DNA from: Hemerocallis citrina | Lineage: Eukaryota; Streptophyta; Magnoliopsida; Asparagales; Asphodelaceae | Length of the DNA stretch: 64,000 nucleotides | Direction of reading: 5' to 3' | NCBI GenBank assembly: GCA_017893485.1 | Contig: CM030361.1 | Location: forward strand, 145,824,941-145,888,940 | Shown: positions 34,713-47,047 of the stretch, one piece after another | How positions within the stretch are numbered: the stretch's first letter is position 1 | Layout: each line of letters opens with the position of its first letter | Translations under genes and position numbers: made by a program | The notes under the pieces: model-generated | Told to the model about the DNA's origin: nothing | What the model saw: only the letters and a program-made list of their open reading frames with translations | Database searches by the model: none

Positions 34713-34810
34713 TCAAGACTCGCTGGTTCGTGTGTCGTTGTGTTCGTGCTCGTCGCCCGGGATCCATTCCCGTTATTATTTTCTTTTTGGATTCATCGTC
34801 TACACCCAAG

Positions 34811-37076
34811 GCAAGTAACTTGTATATTCTTTTGTTTGTATACAAGTACAAAATACTACATGTAGTCTTGCTCTTATTTTTGTGTTCGTTCTCATGATGA
34901 TCTCTTGTTAAATCTTGACTCCATTTGTTTGATCCATCCGTAGTCTTGATCCATCATCATAGTTGTCACACACACTACATAAAAATAAACTAGATCTAGA
35001 TAGACTCTTGATGCATGTATATATATTCTTCGTGACCTATGATATGTTGTGTATTTGTTGCATGCTTGATGTATTAGATGTGTTATCTCGTCGTAGACTT
35101 GTTATTACCCATGCCATGTTAATTTGAATATTTAATATATCATGTCTTGCATCATATTCTAATTTGAATCTATTATAGATAAGTTGCTTAATAAAATGCA
35201 TAAGTTGTTTAATAAAATGCATGAAAGAATTTTGTTTTGCTGCTGCCCTGTTTTGATTCAACTTTTTAAACCCTGTTAAGGTCAGCAAATTAAATTATTT
35301 TGTGAATATGATTTGTAGGCCTCATTGTCTATTTCTCAGAACATTCGACGGATCTCAGTTTCAATTTTTGATGTGTGAGTTATCGCTGTTTTACTGCAAC
35401 TGTGTTAAAATTTCCAGATTTTGTTTTAAGAGATCGTTGTATGTTATATTATGTTAAAACTGATGTTAAAAGTGAAATTTGGACTTAATATTTTCTGGGT
35501 ATGTCTAGACATGACTGAATCAACCCCTAATTTTTGTGAAACTGTTTAATGACTTTTATAATTTATTTCATGCTTATGAAACTAATCATATAATTGTCAA
35601 ACTGCATGCTGTTTAGTCAAGAATTCTATTTTCAACCTTATTCCAGTTACTTTTGATTAAACCTTTGTGAATGTAAAATATATACTGGTATGTCTACTTT
35701 ACAACCCTTTTGACGGATTTGAATTTCGAGTTGTATTTTGTGATTTATCGCTGTTTTGGTACTGCTGTGTCTAAAATTTCAGATTCATAAATTTGTTGTA
35801 TCATTCTGTTTTCCAAATTAAATTGGCTATACTATCTGGAATCGAATTTTATGAAATTTTATATGCTGATTCTAGACATAATAGGAAACCTTCCAGATTT
35901 TTCCTATATTTAATTATGGTATTTTTGGACCCTTTTCATGCTTATAAACAAAACTTTGCAATTTCTGGCTGAACACAAATTCTGTATAAAACTCTGTTTT
36001 GAACCCTGTTGCAGTAGTTGTTATATGACTTGTGTATATGTACTGGATTTGGATGAGAGTCTTGTTTCTAGATTTTCTGACGGATCCAGATTTGCACTCT
36101 TGGGTCAACGGAAATCTCAGGATTGGTGCAGCAATGTCTTGCTATCCAGAATTGGAAGTCTCGTTGTCCAAGTCTATTATGAGTTGTTTGTCACCCGTGC
36201 ATGCTTCTGTCCGACCTGAACCTATCTCTTGTTCTTTCCATGCTTTTCTTGCCCTGTTTGTGCACGTTTATGCCTGCTTTAGTAATAATAACAAGTAATC
36301 AAGCCGGGGTTAAGGAAAAGATCTAGCAGTGGAAAATATAGAAATGTGTACTTGGAAGGAGGCCCGTGTTTTCCACCTGTTACATGAATACATGATTACA
36401 TGATATATGATCCTGATTACCTGACAACATACTTTTCTATGAGAAGGTGTACTCAGAAGGAGGCCCATGTTTTCCACCTATTTACCCAACTACATACTTC
36501 CCTATAGGAGATTGTACTCGGAGGGGACCCGTAGGTCCTACCTAATACATGATTACCTGCTATATGATTACATGATACATGATCCTGATTACCTATTTAC
36601 ATGATACCTGCGTACATGGCCCTATATAATCCACTACGAAATCTAAACGCAACTTGTTTGAATGTAGCAACCATGTGGTAAAATTTGGGACGCATGAAGT
36701 GCTACCTAGATAGGACTAAATACAAGACTTGAGAATACCTGATCACTTGAATATTCCTATTACGTGTTTACCTGTACATGCTACCTGACACCTGTTACTT
36801 GTTTACATGCTTGTATGTTACTTGATACATGTTACATGTTACCTATACCCTGTTATCTACTCATGTCACTTGATTTTGTTCCTTGGTTTTAGAGTTAGTT
36901 GCTTGGCTTTCTGTCACATTCCTTCTATGCTTATTTCAGTACTTACTGCTGTTGCTACTTTGTACCTTGTTTATCTGCTTTTCGTACTTATTATTTGCAC
37001 TACATGCGGCCCGTAACTTGCATTGACGAGCATTTTGTTTCCTGTTCTTTTTTCCCGTAAATTGTTAAATTTGCAG
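34811..37076 (+). other. Predicted LTR-internal intron, G (GC-AG type)
   Basis: Donor CCAAG|GCAAGT, the strong consensus of GC-AG introns, and acceptor AAATTTGCAG|A, length 2266 bases. G2 has an equivalent donor (TAAAG|GCAAGT) and acceptor (CTCTTTTAG|A). Confidence 0.45.
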
Positions 37077-37859
37077 ATTTTGGTGACCAACTGCCTGAAG
37101 GAGTAAGTGACCAAGTGTTCTGAGCTTGGCTAGAGTTTCTACTTGAGTTATTTTCTGTTTTTGAATAAATTGTAATTATTGCTACTTGGATCTTGTATTG
37201 GGCATTTTTGTCCCAGAACATGTGACTTGTAGTTTCCAGATCTGATTATTTGAGAATTTCGTATTTGTTTCAAGTAATTCTGTTGCTTTAGAAATTTATT
37301 CATACATGTGTGGTTGATTATTTCATGTCTAATCTTATTTATTCCTGTGTATTGTTGTAAAGATCCTTACAGCTCATGAATGGTGAAAACCATATGGTGG
37401 ACTTTTGTCGCGTATCCGTATTCTATATTCCTTTTTGGAAAGCGGGGCGTGACAGTTAGTGTATTGATTAATGATGCACACAAACAGCTAATCTTTTTAT
37501 TTTTCTGAATTAGGAATCAGACCAATGTTTTGAATGAGGAATTGAAGAAGTTTTGTAGGAGTAAGATTTCAAATATGTTGATTTCAAATTTTGTGCAATA
37601 TAAGAGTTTGTGCATTGTATTATGCTAAAATTTTGACTAAACCCTCACTGTATTATGCTGGGTTGTAATTTTTTGATCTCTCTATTTTAACGTTTCGAGC
37701 ATATTGTGAGCTCCATTTTATAGGAAATTTGAAATTTGTGCAGTTGTTAAAAATATTTTGAGAGTTTGCTTTAGCTGCAGCTTGTGAGCTCTTTCTTTCT
37801 TTCCATGCTGCTGTTTGTGTGTTCTGTTACCAGCACCTTGATCTCTGTTTATTTTCTAG

Positions 37860-38036
37860 TCAGGCTTATTGGGCTCTGTTTGTGTTGTTTATAAGCATTT
37901 TGAGCTCTGTTTATATTGTTTCCAGGCATATTGAGCTATGTTTATGTTGTTTCCACTCATCTTGAGGTTTGTTTATGTTCTATATGCGCATTTTGAACTC
38001 TGTATATGTTGTTTCACACGTATTGAGCTCTGCTTA
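37860..38036. repeat. 31-bp minisatellite, split by element B
   Basis: About five and a half units of the type CATTTTGAGCTCTGTTTATATTGTTT-plus-five, each 31 bp. The array resumes at 50883 for about one more unit, so element B inserted within it. Confidence 0.85.
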
Positions 38037-38298
38037 TGTAGCGCCCAGAATCCCCATACTGGTGATTTGTGACATAAACCAGAATCTTTCCTTCAAACAG
38101 TCACTATACAGAAAAATTTAAACAAATTTTATTCCATGATGATTACAAGTTCAAGTGTTACAATATACAATGTTTAGAAATTATAAATCAGAGTTTACAA
38201 AAAATAACAAGGATGTAAATAATGAACACTTGATACAATCACTTGGGCACACCATCAGGCTTGGGCTTCCTGGGTTCCCCGGGTCGGCAATCTAGCAC

Positions 38299-40583
38299 CT
38301 AAAAAGAATGGGCACGTCAGTAATTCTACTGACGTAAGGCTGATAAAAGCAGCGATCTCCAAACTAGACAATCAAGGTTGAAAGAAAATAAAAAAAAATG
38401 ACTAAAAGAAGGGAAAGTGGAGTCGCGTCCAAGGTGTCTTGTATATGATATGCCCTAGTGATCTAATTCACAGGTCAAGATGTACTTAGTCTAATGCAAG
38501 TGAGACTTTGGAAATGTATGCATCCCATACTACATACTTTCCAAATCAAGCCGTTGTCTCCAAGTTCAGGGTTTTGAACCCTCGCCATGCAACCTACTTT
38601 GGTACTCATCCTGTTCCTGATAGAAAGATCGTGGTTGATGAGGTTGCAGATTAATCGGTCACAACCGTTTTTGCAGTCACTTAGTGGTGTCTCAGTTTGC
38701 CACTAGTGCCCGGTGCCCGGACCCCACTCAAAAGTCATGGCGAACATAAAGATACACCGCAGCATACCTATGGTGCCGAAGATTCTCAAGACAGCAGCCC
38801 TATGATCCATTCGTGTCCACCAACATAGAACTTGACGGCCTTGAAGGTCTAAACCCCATATCCGCCAGGAAATCACATCCCGTTCTTACCACGGTACTTC
38901 AGGAATCAACAGTGCAGGTTACGCACTGCAGCACGTATTCCTAATGATAGGAGAGTACATTACCCGATTACCAATTCTCTACAAACTAATGCAGTTATAG
39001 GTGACGGCAAAACTAACTAACATTAAGTCTACCTGGACATGTTACAAGGGTATGGTCACCAACTGATTCCTAGTCTGAGTTATACCTAGTCTCAAGCGGC
39101 TTCCCTACTAGAAACCCTCGTTCTCGTCTATCAACCTGCGGCTCCGGCGACGTGATCTCTTTGCTCATCACTTCCCCCATTGAGTCTCGTCCTCAACTCG
39201 ACCCGCGATCATCTTCCATGATTTCGTCGGCACCCGAGTTAGTCACTTTCAATCTTTAAGGCGGAAGTCCCCAAGTTGGCCTAATGGTTGATAAGTGTAG
39301 GCAACTAACTTAGACAAGGTCGACGACTCAAATGTCGTTCAAGTCACTACATTATGTCATAATCAGCATAAGACACAGAATAACCAAGTATTGGGGTATA
39401 GAAATACCCCCTAACTCTCAATTCAACAGTCGAGAGTGGAGAGAAAGTCACATACATGCAAGGTGACATCTTCTTAAGGTGGCTGGATCTGTCCAGTGCT
39501 TTCAAAAATCATATCAATTACTAAACAACTTGGAATTACAAGTTCCTGGGTTTTTTCGAAAGCTTGAGTCCCTAATCCAAGTCTCTAGTTCATCACTTTC
39601 GCAAATTCCCAACACACATTTCCAGAAAAATACAAATGTATAGACCATGCAATCTGCACCACGTATTGGACACAGCCTTGTCTAAATTTCATATAAAATC
39701 AACCCTTTGTCCAAAGCTCATGAAATTTAAGAATCTATAACTAGACATACACCACTACATTATGTCCAAAATTTTCATCTAAACTCCTACTACGTAGAGA
39801 GTTATGACTCTTTGAACAAGGCACAAAAATCTAACTGCATCTCAGGCAGAGCCCTTACTTATACATGCAATTTATTTTTGAAACTTCATCAAATGTCAAC
39901 ACAAAAATCTAAAATTTTAGAATTAGAATGTAGACTCATACTAAGCATTACTGAAAAATTTTCATTATAATCTCATGTATACACAAGTAGTTATGCATGG
40001 TTGAACTTCAGTTCTCAACAGACAGTCGCAGCTCCAGTCATCACAACCAGTTGTAACTCAAGAATTTTTTTTAAGGCATCAAACAACTTCAGACAAATAT
40101 AAAATTTGGGATTATGGTTGTAGACACATACAAGAAAATCCATCAAAACTTTCAGCTAAAAGTACCCAACCATTATTGGGTTATGATTCTTGGAAGTCAT
40201 AACAAATTCTCTAAAGCAACAGCTTTTTTTCAGCTAGTTACTCTCCGAAATTTGGACTGATGTTTGGGCTACTAAATGGCCTCCAAATATTATGAAAAAT
40301 TTCATGTATGCTCTAGTTTCATAGGAGAACAAGCTCTACAAATTTGAGTTCCAAATTCCACACCATTTAAGAACTAGAAATTCTTTAAGCTACTTATCAC
40401 AACATGTTTCTTAGCAAAAAGAGATCATGAAGGGGTTGTTCTTTCTTACTTAACTTATCATTTTCTTAGTAAGTTAATTTCTTCTAAAATGGCCATCAAA
40501 TTCTTAACTACTACCTCATGCAAAAGAGATAATATACACACAAAAGAAACTAAAGTTTTGAGTTTTTTTTAGAAATCACCCAC
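38299..40583 (-). other. Predicted LTR-internal intron, B 3' LTR
   Basis: Donor AAAA|GTGGGTG (starts 40583) and acceptor CTTTTTAG|G (ends 38299), 2285 bases. The dyad sits about 16-35 bases upstream of the acceptor. Confidence 0.4.
38315..38334 (-). promoter_or_regulatory. Conserved dyad in B 3' LTR
   Basis: Minus strand CGTCAGTA-GAAT-TACTGACG: a perfect 8-bp stem with a 4-base loop. Equivalent dyads occur in A, D1, D2, E and F. In the other LTR of B it has decayed to ATATCAGTA...TACTAATGT by C-to-T/G-to-A changes. Confidence 0.75.
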
Positions 40584-41049
40584 TTTTGTAGTTGCAAGAA
40601 ACTCCTTGTATGCTTTGCTCCTTGCTCCTTGAGATTGCACCTTGCTCCTACTTCACTTCTACTACTCTTCTACAACTACTAAAATCTCTTTTGATTTCTT
40701 ACTTAAAACTCTAGCTTTTTCTTCTTTTCTTTCTCTCTTCCTTTTTTTTTTTTGAAACCACAAGGTGAAAAAGTGAGAATGAGAAGAAGGGGATTGATTT
40801 TTATACAATGGAGGGAGAGAAAGGAAGATGGGGTGGCCGGATTTTGTACAGGTGGAGGGTTGGATGGAGATGGGGTAGGGTTGGTAGGAGGGAGGGTGGA
40901 TGTGAGTGCCAACACACAATTCTAGAGTTTTCTTGAATTATCTTGGAAATTCATGAAGAACTCTTCATGAATTGATTCTAGTCCATTAGATCTCATCAAG
41001 ATTTGGTCTAAAGTTCACAATCATGATGAGGGTTAGCTGTAACCCTATG

Positions 41050-41149
41050 TCACCAAACCCTAGGTCTCCATACCCTAACCCTAACCCTATCGCACAAATG
41101 TGCATGGTTATTAATAATCATGAACCACTCCATTCAAGTCTTAACATAG

Positions 41150-41187
<38 letters not shown>

Positions 41188-41285
41188 ACCAAACCCTAGG
41201 TCTCCATACCCTAACCCTAACCCTATCGCACAAATGTGCATGGTTATTAATAATCATGAACCACTCCATTCAAGTCTTAACATAG

Positions 41286-41320
<35 letters not shown>
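41050..41320. repeat. 136-bp tandem duplication inside B 3' LTR
   Basis: Two copies starting TCACCAAACCCTAGGTC near 41050 and 41186, each ending in an AT repeat. The other LTR of B has one copy, so the duplication came after insertion. Confidence 0.85.
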
Positions 41321-41350
<30 letters not shown>

Positions 41351-41351
<1 letters not shown>

Positions 41352-41811
41352 TAGGTTTGCCCGTTGACGCGTGCCTACGACACGTCTTCGGAACGGTGCA
41401 CCTTATTTGATCATATAAAATAGTTTTGGAGGTCGAGCAAATTAATTGAAGTAGCAAACATATTATATGAGAAACTTTTGGGGTCCAGCAAAAAACATAT
41501 TATATGATTTTTTTTTTGATTTTTTTTGAACTATTTTTAAATCTTTTAAATTTTTAATTTTTTTAGTTTTTAAATTTTTTTACTTTTAAAATTTTTTTTA
41601 AATTTTATTTTCTTAATTTTTTGAATAGAAGAGGGAGGGAGAGAGAGAGGAAAAAAAATTAAATAAATATAGGAGTTGTTTTGGGTGGGGGATTTAAATT
41701 TGAGTTTTGGAGGGAACTTTTGGGGGGAAAATATGTTTTGTGAGGTTAGATCTGGGCCTTTGATTTTTAAGGGGATTGAAGGAGGACCACTTGATAGCTT
41801 TCTTTGTGTTT

Positions 41812-41879
<68 letters not shown>

Positions 41880-41880
41880 A
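41351..41880 (-). mobile_element. Helitron-like non-autonomous insert
   Basis: The minus-strand 3' end reads ...GGGCAAACCTAG followed by T, with a hairpin (GACGTG/CACGTC-type arms, 41366-41386) about 11 bases before CTAG, the hallmark of Helitron 3' ends. The other end holds ATAATAAAACACAAAG next to an AT run, like many plant Helitron starts. There is no coding capacity. The insert lies in an AT repeat of the LTR, fitting the A|T target. Confidence 0.6.
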
Positions 41881-41918
41881 AATATTTTTCTTAGTATAAA
41901 TATTATATCACTCTCTCC

Positions 41919-42313
41919 TTAGAGCAGTTCTGTCCTCAGAACTATACTTAGTCGGGAGAAAAAGGAAAAGCATAATACTTCAAATAATTTAGGAAAAGAA
42001 TCCTTCACGTGGCTCTCCGGTTCCCAAGTGGCTTCCTCCACGAACTTATTTTTCCAGAGAACTTTCACCAACATCATGGTCTTGTTCCCTAGTATTTTTT
42101 CCTGACGATCGAGGATTTTGACCAGTTGTTCTTTGTATGAGAGGTTCACTTGCAAGTCTTCAGGAATCCCTGACAGTTGATGACTTGAATCTGGTATGTA
42201 CTTCCTCAACATTGAGACGTGGAATACGTCATGTACCCGGGACAATTCTGCCGGTAACTCCAACTTGTAGGCCATCTTCCCAATCTTCTTCAGAATCTTA
42301 TATGGCCCGATGA
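41919..42313 (-). pseudogene. Element B pol C-terminus, outer duplicate
   Basis: Encodes the end of pol: [22 protein letters not shown] (integrase C-terminal block), then [18 protein letters not shown], the chromodomain-like tail thought to guide integration in chromoviruses. It is a tandem duplicate of 42340-42724, joined by a short segment with an inverted copy of GTTCTGTCCT. Confidence 0.8.
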
Positions 42314-42339
42314 GGACAGAACTACTCCAAGGAGGGTAG

Positions 42340-42858
42340 TTCTGTCCTCATAACTATACTTAGTCGGGAGAAAAAGAAAAAGCATAATACTTCAAATAGT
42401 TCAGGAAAAGAAGCCTTCACGTGGCTCTCCGGTTCCCAAGTGGCTTCCTCCATGAACTGATTTCACCAGAAAACTTTCACCAGTGGAATAGTCTTTTTTC
42501 CTAGTATCTTTTCCTGACGGTGGAGGATTTTGACCGGTTGTTCTTTGTATGAGAGGTTCACTTGCAAGTCTTCAGGAATCCCTAACAGTTGATGACTTGG
42601 ATCTGGTATGTACTTCCTCAACATTGAGACATAGAATACGTCATGTACCCGAGACAATTCTGCCAGTAACTCCAACTTGTAGGCCATCTTCCCGATCTCC
42701 TTCAGAATCTTATATGGCCCGATGTATCTTGGTGCTAATTTCCCGCTTTTGCCGAATCTGAGCAGACCCTTCGCTGGTGAGACTTTGAGAATTACAAAGT
42801 TACCTTCCTCGAATTCTAATTCTCTTCGACGACTGTCAGCATAGCTTTTCTGCCTGCT
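42340..42858 (-). pseudogene. Element B pol C-terminus, inner duplicate
   Basis: Same domain as 41919-42313 ([16 protein letters not shown]..., [14 protein letters not shown]). It directly continues from the integrase core at 42859 and is therefore probably the original copy. One stop splits it after VKVFW. Confidence 0.8.
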
Positions 42859-43620
42859 CTATGATGTCTGCAACCTTTTTTGAACAAGCTCAATCTTCTC
42901 AGTGGTTTGTTGTACGATCTCTGGTCCAAACATCTGTCGTTCTCCTACTTCGTTCCAGTACACGGGTGTCCTACACATCCTTCCATATATAGCTTCATAC
43001 GGGGCCATGCCAATACTTGCTTGATAGCTGCTATTATAAGCAAATTCCACTAAAGGTAGATATTTCTCCCAGCTTCCTCCAAAATCCATAATGTAGGCTA
43101 TTAGCATATCTTCAAGAATTTGGTTGACTCTTTCGGTCTGTCCATCAGTCTGCGGGTGGAAAGCTGTGCTAAAATCTATCCTGGTCCCTAATGCTGATCG
43201 CAGACTCTGCCAGAACCGAGATGTAAACCTCACATTCCGATCAGAAACTATTGATACTGGTACTCCATGCAGCTTCACTACATTCTCAATTTAAACCTCT
43301 GCTAACTTCTCAGGTGACCAGGTTGTCTTTACTGTCAGAAAATGTGCAGACTTTGTTAGTCGATCTACAATGACCAAAATTGAGTTGTTTCCCCTAGAGC
43401 TTCTGGGCAAACCGGTGATGAAGTCCATACTAATGTTCTCCCATTTCCACTCCGGAATGGGTAAGGGTCACAATAATCCACCTGGCTTCTGGTTTTTGGC
43501 TTTGATCTGTTGGCATGTTAGGCATCTGGACACAAATTCTGCTATGTCCCGCTTCATCCCAGACCACCAATAGTACTGCTTCACATCCTGATACATTTTG
43601 GTGCTTCCAGGGTGCACTGC
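42859..43620 (-). pseudogene. Element B integrase core
   Basis: Catalyses insertion of element DNA. The visible minus-strand core has VSIVSDRNVRFTSRFW (second catalytic Asp), FHPQTDGQTERVN (catalytic Glu), and LVEFAYNSSYQASIGMAPYEAIYGR. The zinc-binding part and first Asp lie in the 43280-43620 stretch, which has at least one stop (near 43292). Confidence 0.8.
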
Positions 43621-43800
43621 AAGTAAGGTGGAGTAAGCCTCCTTAATGATATCTTCTCTTAATTATTTATCCTTCAGTGCACACAGCCTACTGCCATACC
43701 AGAGCGATCTTTCTCTTATGCTGAATTCCAGAAGTTTTCCCTCATTCACCCGCTTCTTCAGTGCCTCAATCTCTGCATCTGCTGTCTGAGCTTTCTTCAC

Positions 43801-44390
43801 TTACTCGTTCAAACTTGGCTGTAAAACTAACTGTGCCACAACTGTACTCAAGTCTTGAGTAATTACCTCGATGCCAGCTTGTCTGATTTCATCTTCCAGC
43901 TCCTTTCTCGTTATAGTAAGTGTGGTAATACTCCTCTTCTGGCTGAGCGCATCAGCTACCACATTGGCCTTCTCTGGGTGATACAAGATTCCTGGCTGAT
44001 ATCCTCCAAGACTTCCAACCATTGCCTCTGCCTTAGATTCAGATCCTGCTGCTGGTATATATACTTCAAACTCTTGTGGTCTGTATACATCTCTACCTTC
44101 GCTCCGTAGATGTAATGTCGCCACAACTTCAAAGCAAAGATTATGGCTGCTAGTTCCAAGTCATGAGTAGGGTAATTCCCTTCATGAGTTTGAAGTTGTA
44201 TTGATAGGCTATGACCTTCCCTTCCTGCATCAGTACACATCTGAACCCCAAATATGATGCATCGCTGTAGATGACATACCACTTGTCAGCTTGAGGCAAG
44301 ACCAAAAGAGGTGCAGAGATCAGTCTGTTCTTTAACTCTTGGAAACTCTCTTCACACCTTGTTGTCCAGTCGAAGCTCTAGTTTTTCCTG
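43801..44390 (-). pseudogene. Element B RNase H
   Basis: Blocks [48 protein letters not shown] and [12 protein letters not shown] in order mark a Ty3/gypsy RNase H following RT. Frameshifts lie between them. Confidence 0.8.
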
Positions 44391-45739
44391 GTTAATGCTG
44401 TGAGCGGCACTGCTATCCTGGCATAATTTTGAATAATCTTCCGGTAGTATCCAGTCATACCCAGGAAGGTTCTTACCTCCTTTACTGTCATCAGCTGTGG
44501 CCACTCCTTGACTGCTTCTATCTTCTGCGGGTCTGTAGCCACTCCCTCCTTAGAAAGGATATGGCCAAGAAATGCAACTTCAGGCTCTTAGAACTCACAC
44601 TTGGACAATTTGGCGCACAATTGATGCTCCTGTAGCTTGCTCAATACTGTGATCAAATGTTCCGCATGTTCTTCTTCTCTCCTTGAGTACACCAAAATAT
44701 CGTCGATGAAGACCATGACAAATGACTCGATAAACGACCGTAAGATTTAGTTCATCATGTACATGAAGATTGCTGGAGCGTTGGTCACTCCGAATGACAT
44801 TACTAAAAACTCGTAATGTCCATGCCGAGTCTGAAAGGCTGTCTTAGGTACATCTTCTTCCTTAACTCGAACTTGATGATAACCGGACCGTAGGTTGATC
44901 TTGGAAAATATGGCTGCTCCTTAAAGCTGATCAAACAAATCATCGATCTTGGAAATCGGGTACTTATTTCGAACAGTGACTTTGTTCAATTCCCGATAAT
45001 CGATACACATTCTTGCAGTCCCATCCTTTTTCTTAACCAGCAAAATCGGTGCTCCCCAGGGTGACGCACTTGGTCTCATGAGTCCCTTCTGTAATAGTTC
45101 TTCAACTTGTTTCTTGACTTCATTCTGCTCTACAGGTGGCATCTTGTAAGGCGTCTTTGATCCTAGAGCACTGCCTAGTTGGATTAAAATGCTAAATTCT
45201 ACATCTCTATGTGGGGGTAGTCCCAGTAATTTTTCCAGGAATACGAGTGGAAAACCCCTCACCAATGGTATCTTCTTTACTTCTTCAGGTATCTTCATCT
45301 TCTTGGTATCTGCAATAGTCACTTCCTTGGGCCACTTCCCTCCGTGGAACACGAGCTCCGTTCCCTTAGCTGTGATGACTACCTTCTTCTCCTTGCAGTC
45401 GATATTTGCTTCATGCTTCGACATCCAATCCATGCCAACAATCACATCTGTTCCGGCAAAACCCAACTCTAACAAATCGATATTCAGAGTTTCCTCATTA
45501 ATATGAAGCTCATAGTTCTTATAGCATTGATCTATAGTGAAAGTTGCCCCTAAGGGTGTAGCTACCATTAAGGGTAACTCTAGAATTGCTGCTTGGGTGT
45601 ATCTTAACTTTCTTGAGAATGATTTGGACACAAAAGAATGAATTGATCCACTATCGAACAAAACAGTAGCCAAAATTTCATTGATATATATACTTCCAGT
45701 GATCACGCCCTCATTGTTCTCTGCGTCTTCTTCTTTCAA
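44391..45739 (-). pseudogene. Element B aspartic protease and reverse transcriptase
   Basis: The protease has the active-site block [14 protein letters not shown] near 45650 and the [13 protein letters not shown] second motif ([16 protein letters not shown]). RT then shows [40 protein letters not shown] and, after a stop near 44921, the FIDD catalytic box (44696-44710) and FLGHILSKEGV. Frame breaks rule out activity. Confidence 0.85.
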
Positions 45740-45789
45740 GGCAAATATTCGACCTTGGCGAACAGGTTACTTTCCTTACTAGTGGTTCC

Positions 45790-46794
45790 TCATGCTGCCT
45801 TGCCATTGCTCTTCAGGTACTGGGGGTAATTCGGCCTGATATGTCCAACCTTCCCACAATGGTAGCACGTCTGAACGATTCTCCTTTCATTCCTTGGGCA
45901 CTGATCTCTGAAATGCCCCTGTTCCCCACAGAAGAAACAGCTTTCTGGATTGCATCCTCCCATCTTGTCACCTGTCCTTTGAAATTTCTGGTTCCTACCG
46001 TGCTTCTTGAACTTCAATGCTGGGGCAGGCCTCTTCCCCCGGTTCCAAGTCTCAGTTCTCCCTTGTGGTGCTTGGCCTTGGTTCATGTCCATCTCTGTTG
46101 TAGCCACTCGCCTCACCAGTTTGTCAAACCTTTGTATGCTCAGAGGTACCATTCTGGACCTCAACCCTGGTTTAAGTCCTTGTTCAAATCTCTTGGCTTT
46201 CTTTGTCCCCTCTTGAACCATCTCGGGTGCATATCGCGATAGCTGTGTGAACTTGGTTTCATATTCTCTGACTGACATGCTCCCTTGCTTCAGACTGTGG
46301 AATTCCATCGCCTTTTCCTCCTGCACGTCCAAGGGAAAGTAGTATTCCCTGAATTCCTCCAAGAATTCCTCCCATGTTATTGGTTCTTCTCCTCAGCCGC
46401 GCTTTACCGATTGCCACCCTACCCCGACGTCTTTCTCCAGTAGAATTGTAGCCAACCGAACTTTACTATCTTCCGGTGTCATAAGTACTTCAAACACCGT
46501 TTCTACTTGGCGTACCAAGTCATTTGCGGCGGTCGGGTCAGCCTGTCCCTCGAAGACTGGAAGCTTCATTCTCTTGAAAGATTCGACCATTCTGACTGGA
46601 TCTGCAGCTGCGTATCCTTAAGCGACTCCCGGTGCTGCTGGTGGTGGTGCCAGGTTTCTGTTCGCCTCCACGAATGCTCCTAGCATTTGATACAGTCGAC
46701 CAAATTCTGCTCCTATGTTGAGGCCAGCGTCGTCGGCCCCGCCTCCTTCACATTCTGTTTGCCCGCTTTGGCTGTTTCGGGTTCTTCCAGACAT
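45790..46794 (-). pseudogene. Element B gag
   Basis: Start MSGRTRNSQSGQ at 46794. Then VESFKRMKLPVFEGQADPTAA, the capsid block FREYYFPLDVQEEKAMEFHSL...MSVREYETKFTQLSRYAP, and two zinc knuckles, CFFCGEQGHFRDQC and CYHCGKVGHIRPNY (the last Cys of the second is Tyr). An in-frame TAA (46618) and a frame change near 46390 break it. Confidence 0.85.
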
Positions 46795-47047
46795 CTGAAA
46801 GCTAATTCTTATTACTACCTTGCAATAATAGTGTAAACTCATATCATACTACAAGTAGCCAAAATACTAATTCTTCATTTATACATAAGAAAGGTTACAT
46901 TTAGCATTCCATTTGTACAATCAAAACACTACCACCATCGGTGTAGTCAAAACATTACACCATAAAACTTACCCCAGGCTTCATGTGCTGGCAGAAAGCG
47001 TTATCATTTATACATCAAAATATCAAAACAAGACATCCTAAGATCCT

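Larger units (their letters stand above)
33201..37454 (+). mobile_element. Solo LTR G
   Basis: 4254 bp from TGTAACCACAGTTCCCG to GCGGGGCGTGACA, with perfect target duplications GTTAG at 33196-33200 and 37455-37459. It is the same family as G2 (56767-63897). The order is an ATT-rich microsatellite, a TATATATA promoter region near 33775, a GC-richer transcribed-leader-like block (33830-34700), a GATC-dense tract, a GC-type splice donor, and AT-rich sequence with repeated phrases. Long frames in the leader block are not conserved in G2 and are not called as genes. Confidence 0.88.
38037..41910 (-). repeat. 3' LTR of element B
   Basis: 3.87 kb, longer than its partner because of a tandem duplication of about 136 bp (41050-41320) and a Helitron-like insert (41351-~41880). 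It carries a TATAAAAA box on the minus strand near 40800, the donor-like site at 40575-40583 and the dyad at 38315-38334. Confidence 0.88.

Noticed and set aside
41085..41100. Telomere-like CCCTAACCCTAACCCT
   Set aside because: Only two to three units, not the plant CCCTAAA repeat, and present at the same place in both B LTRs.
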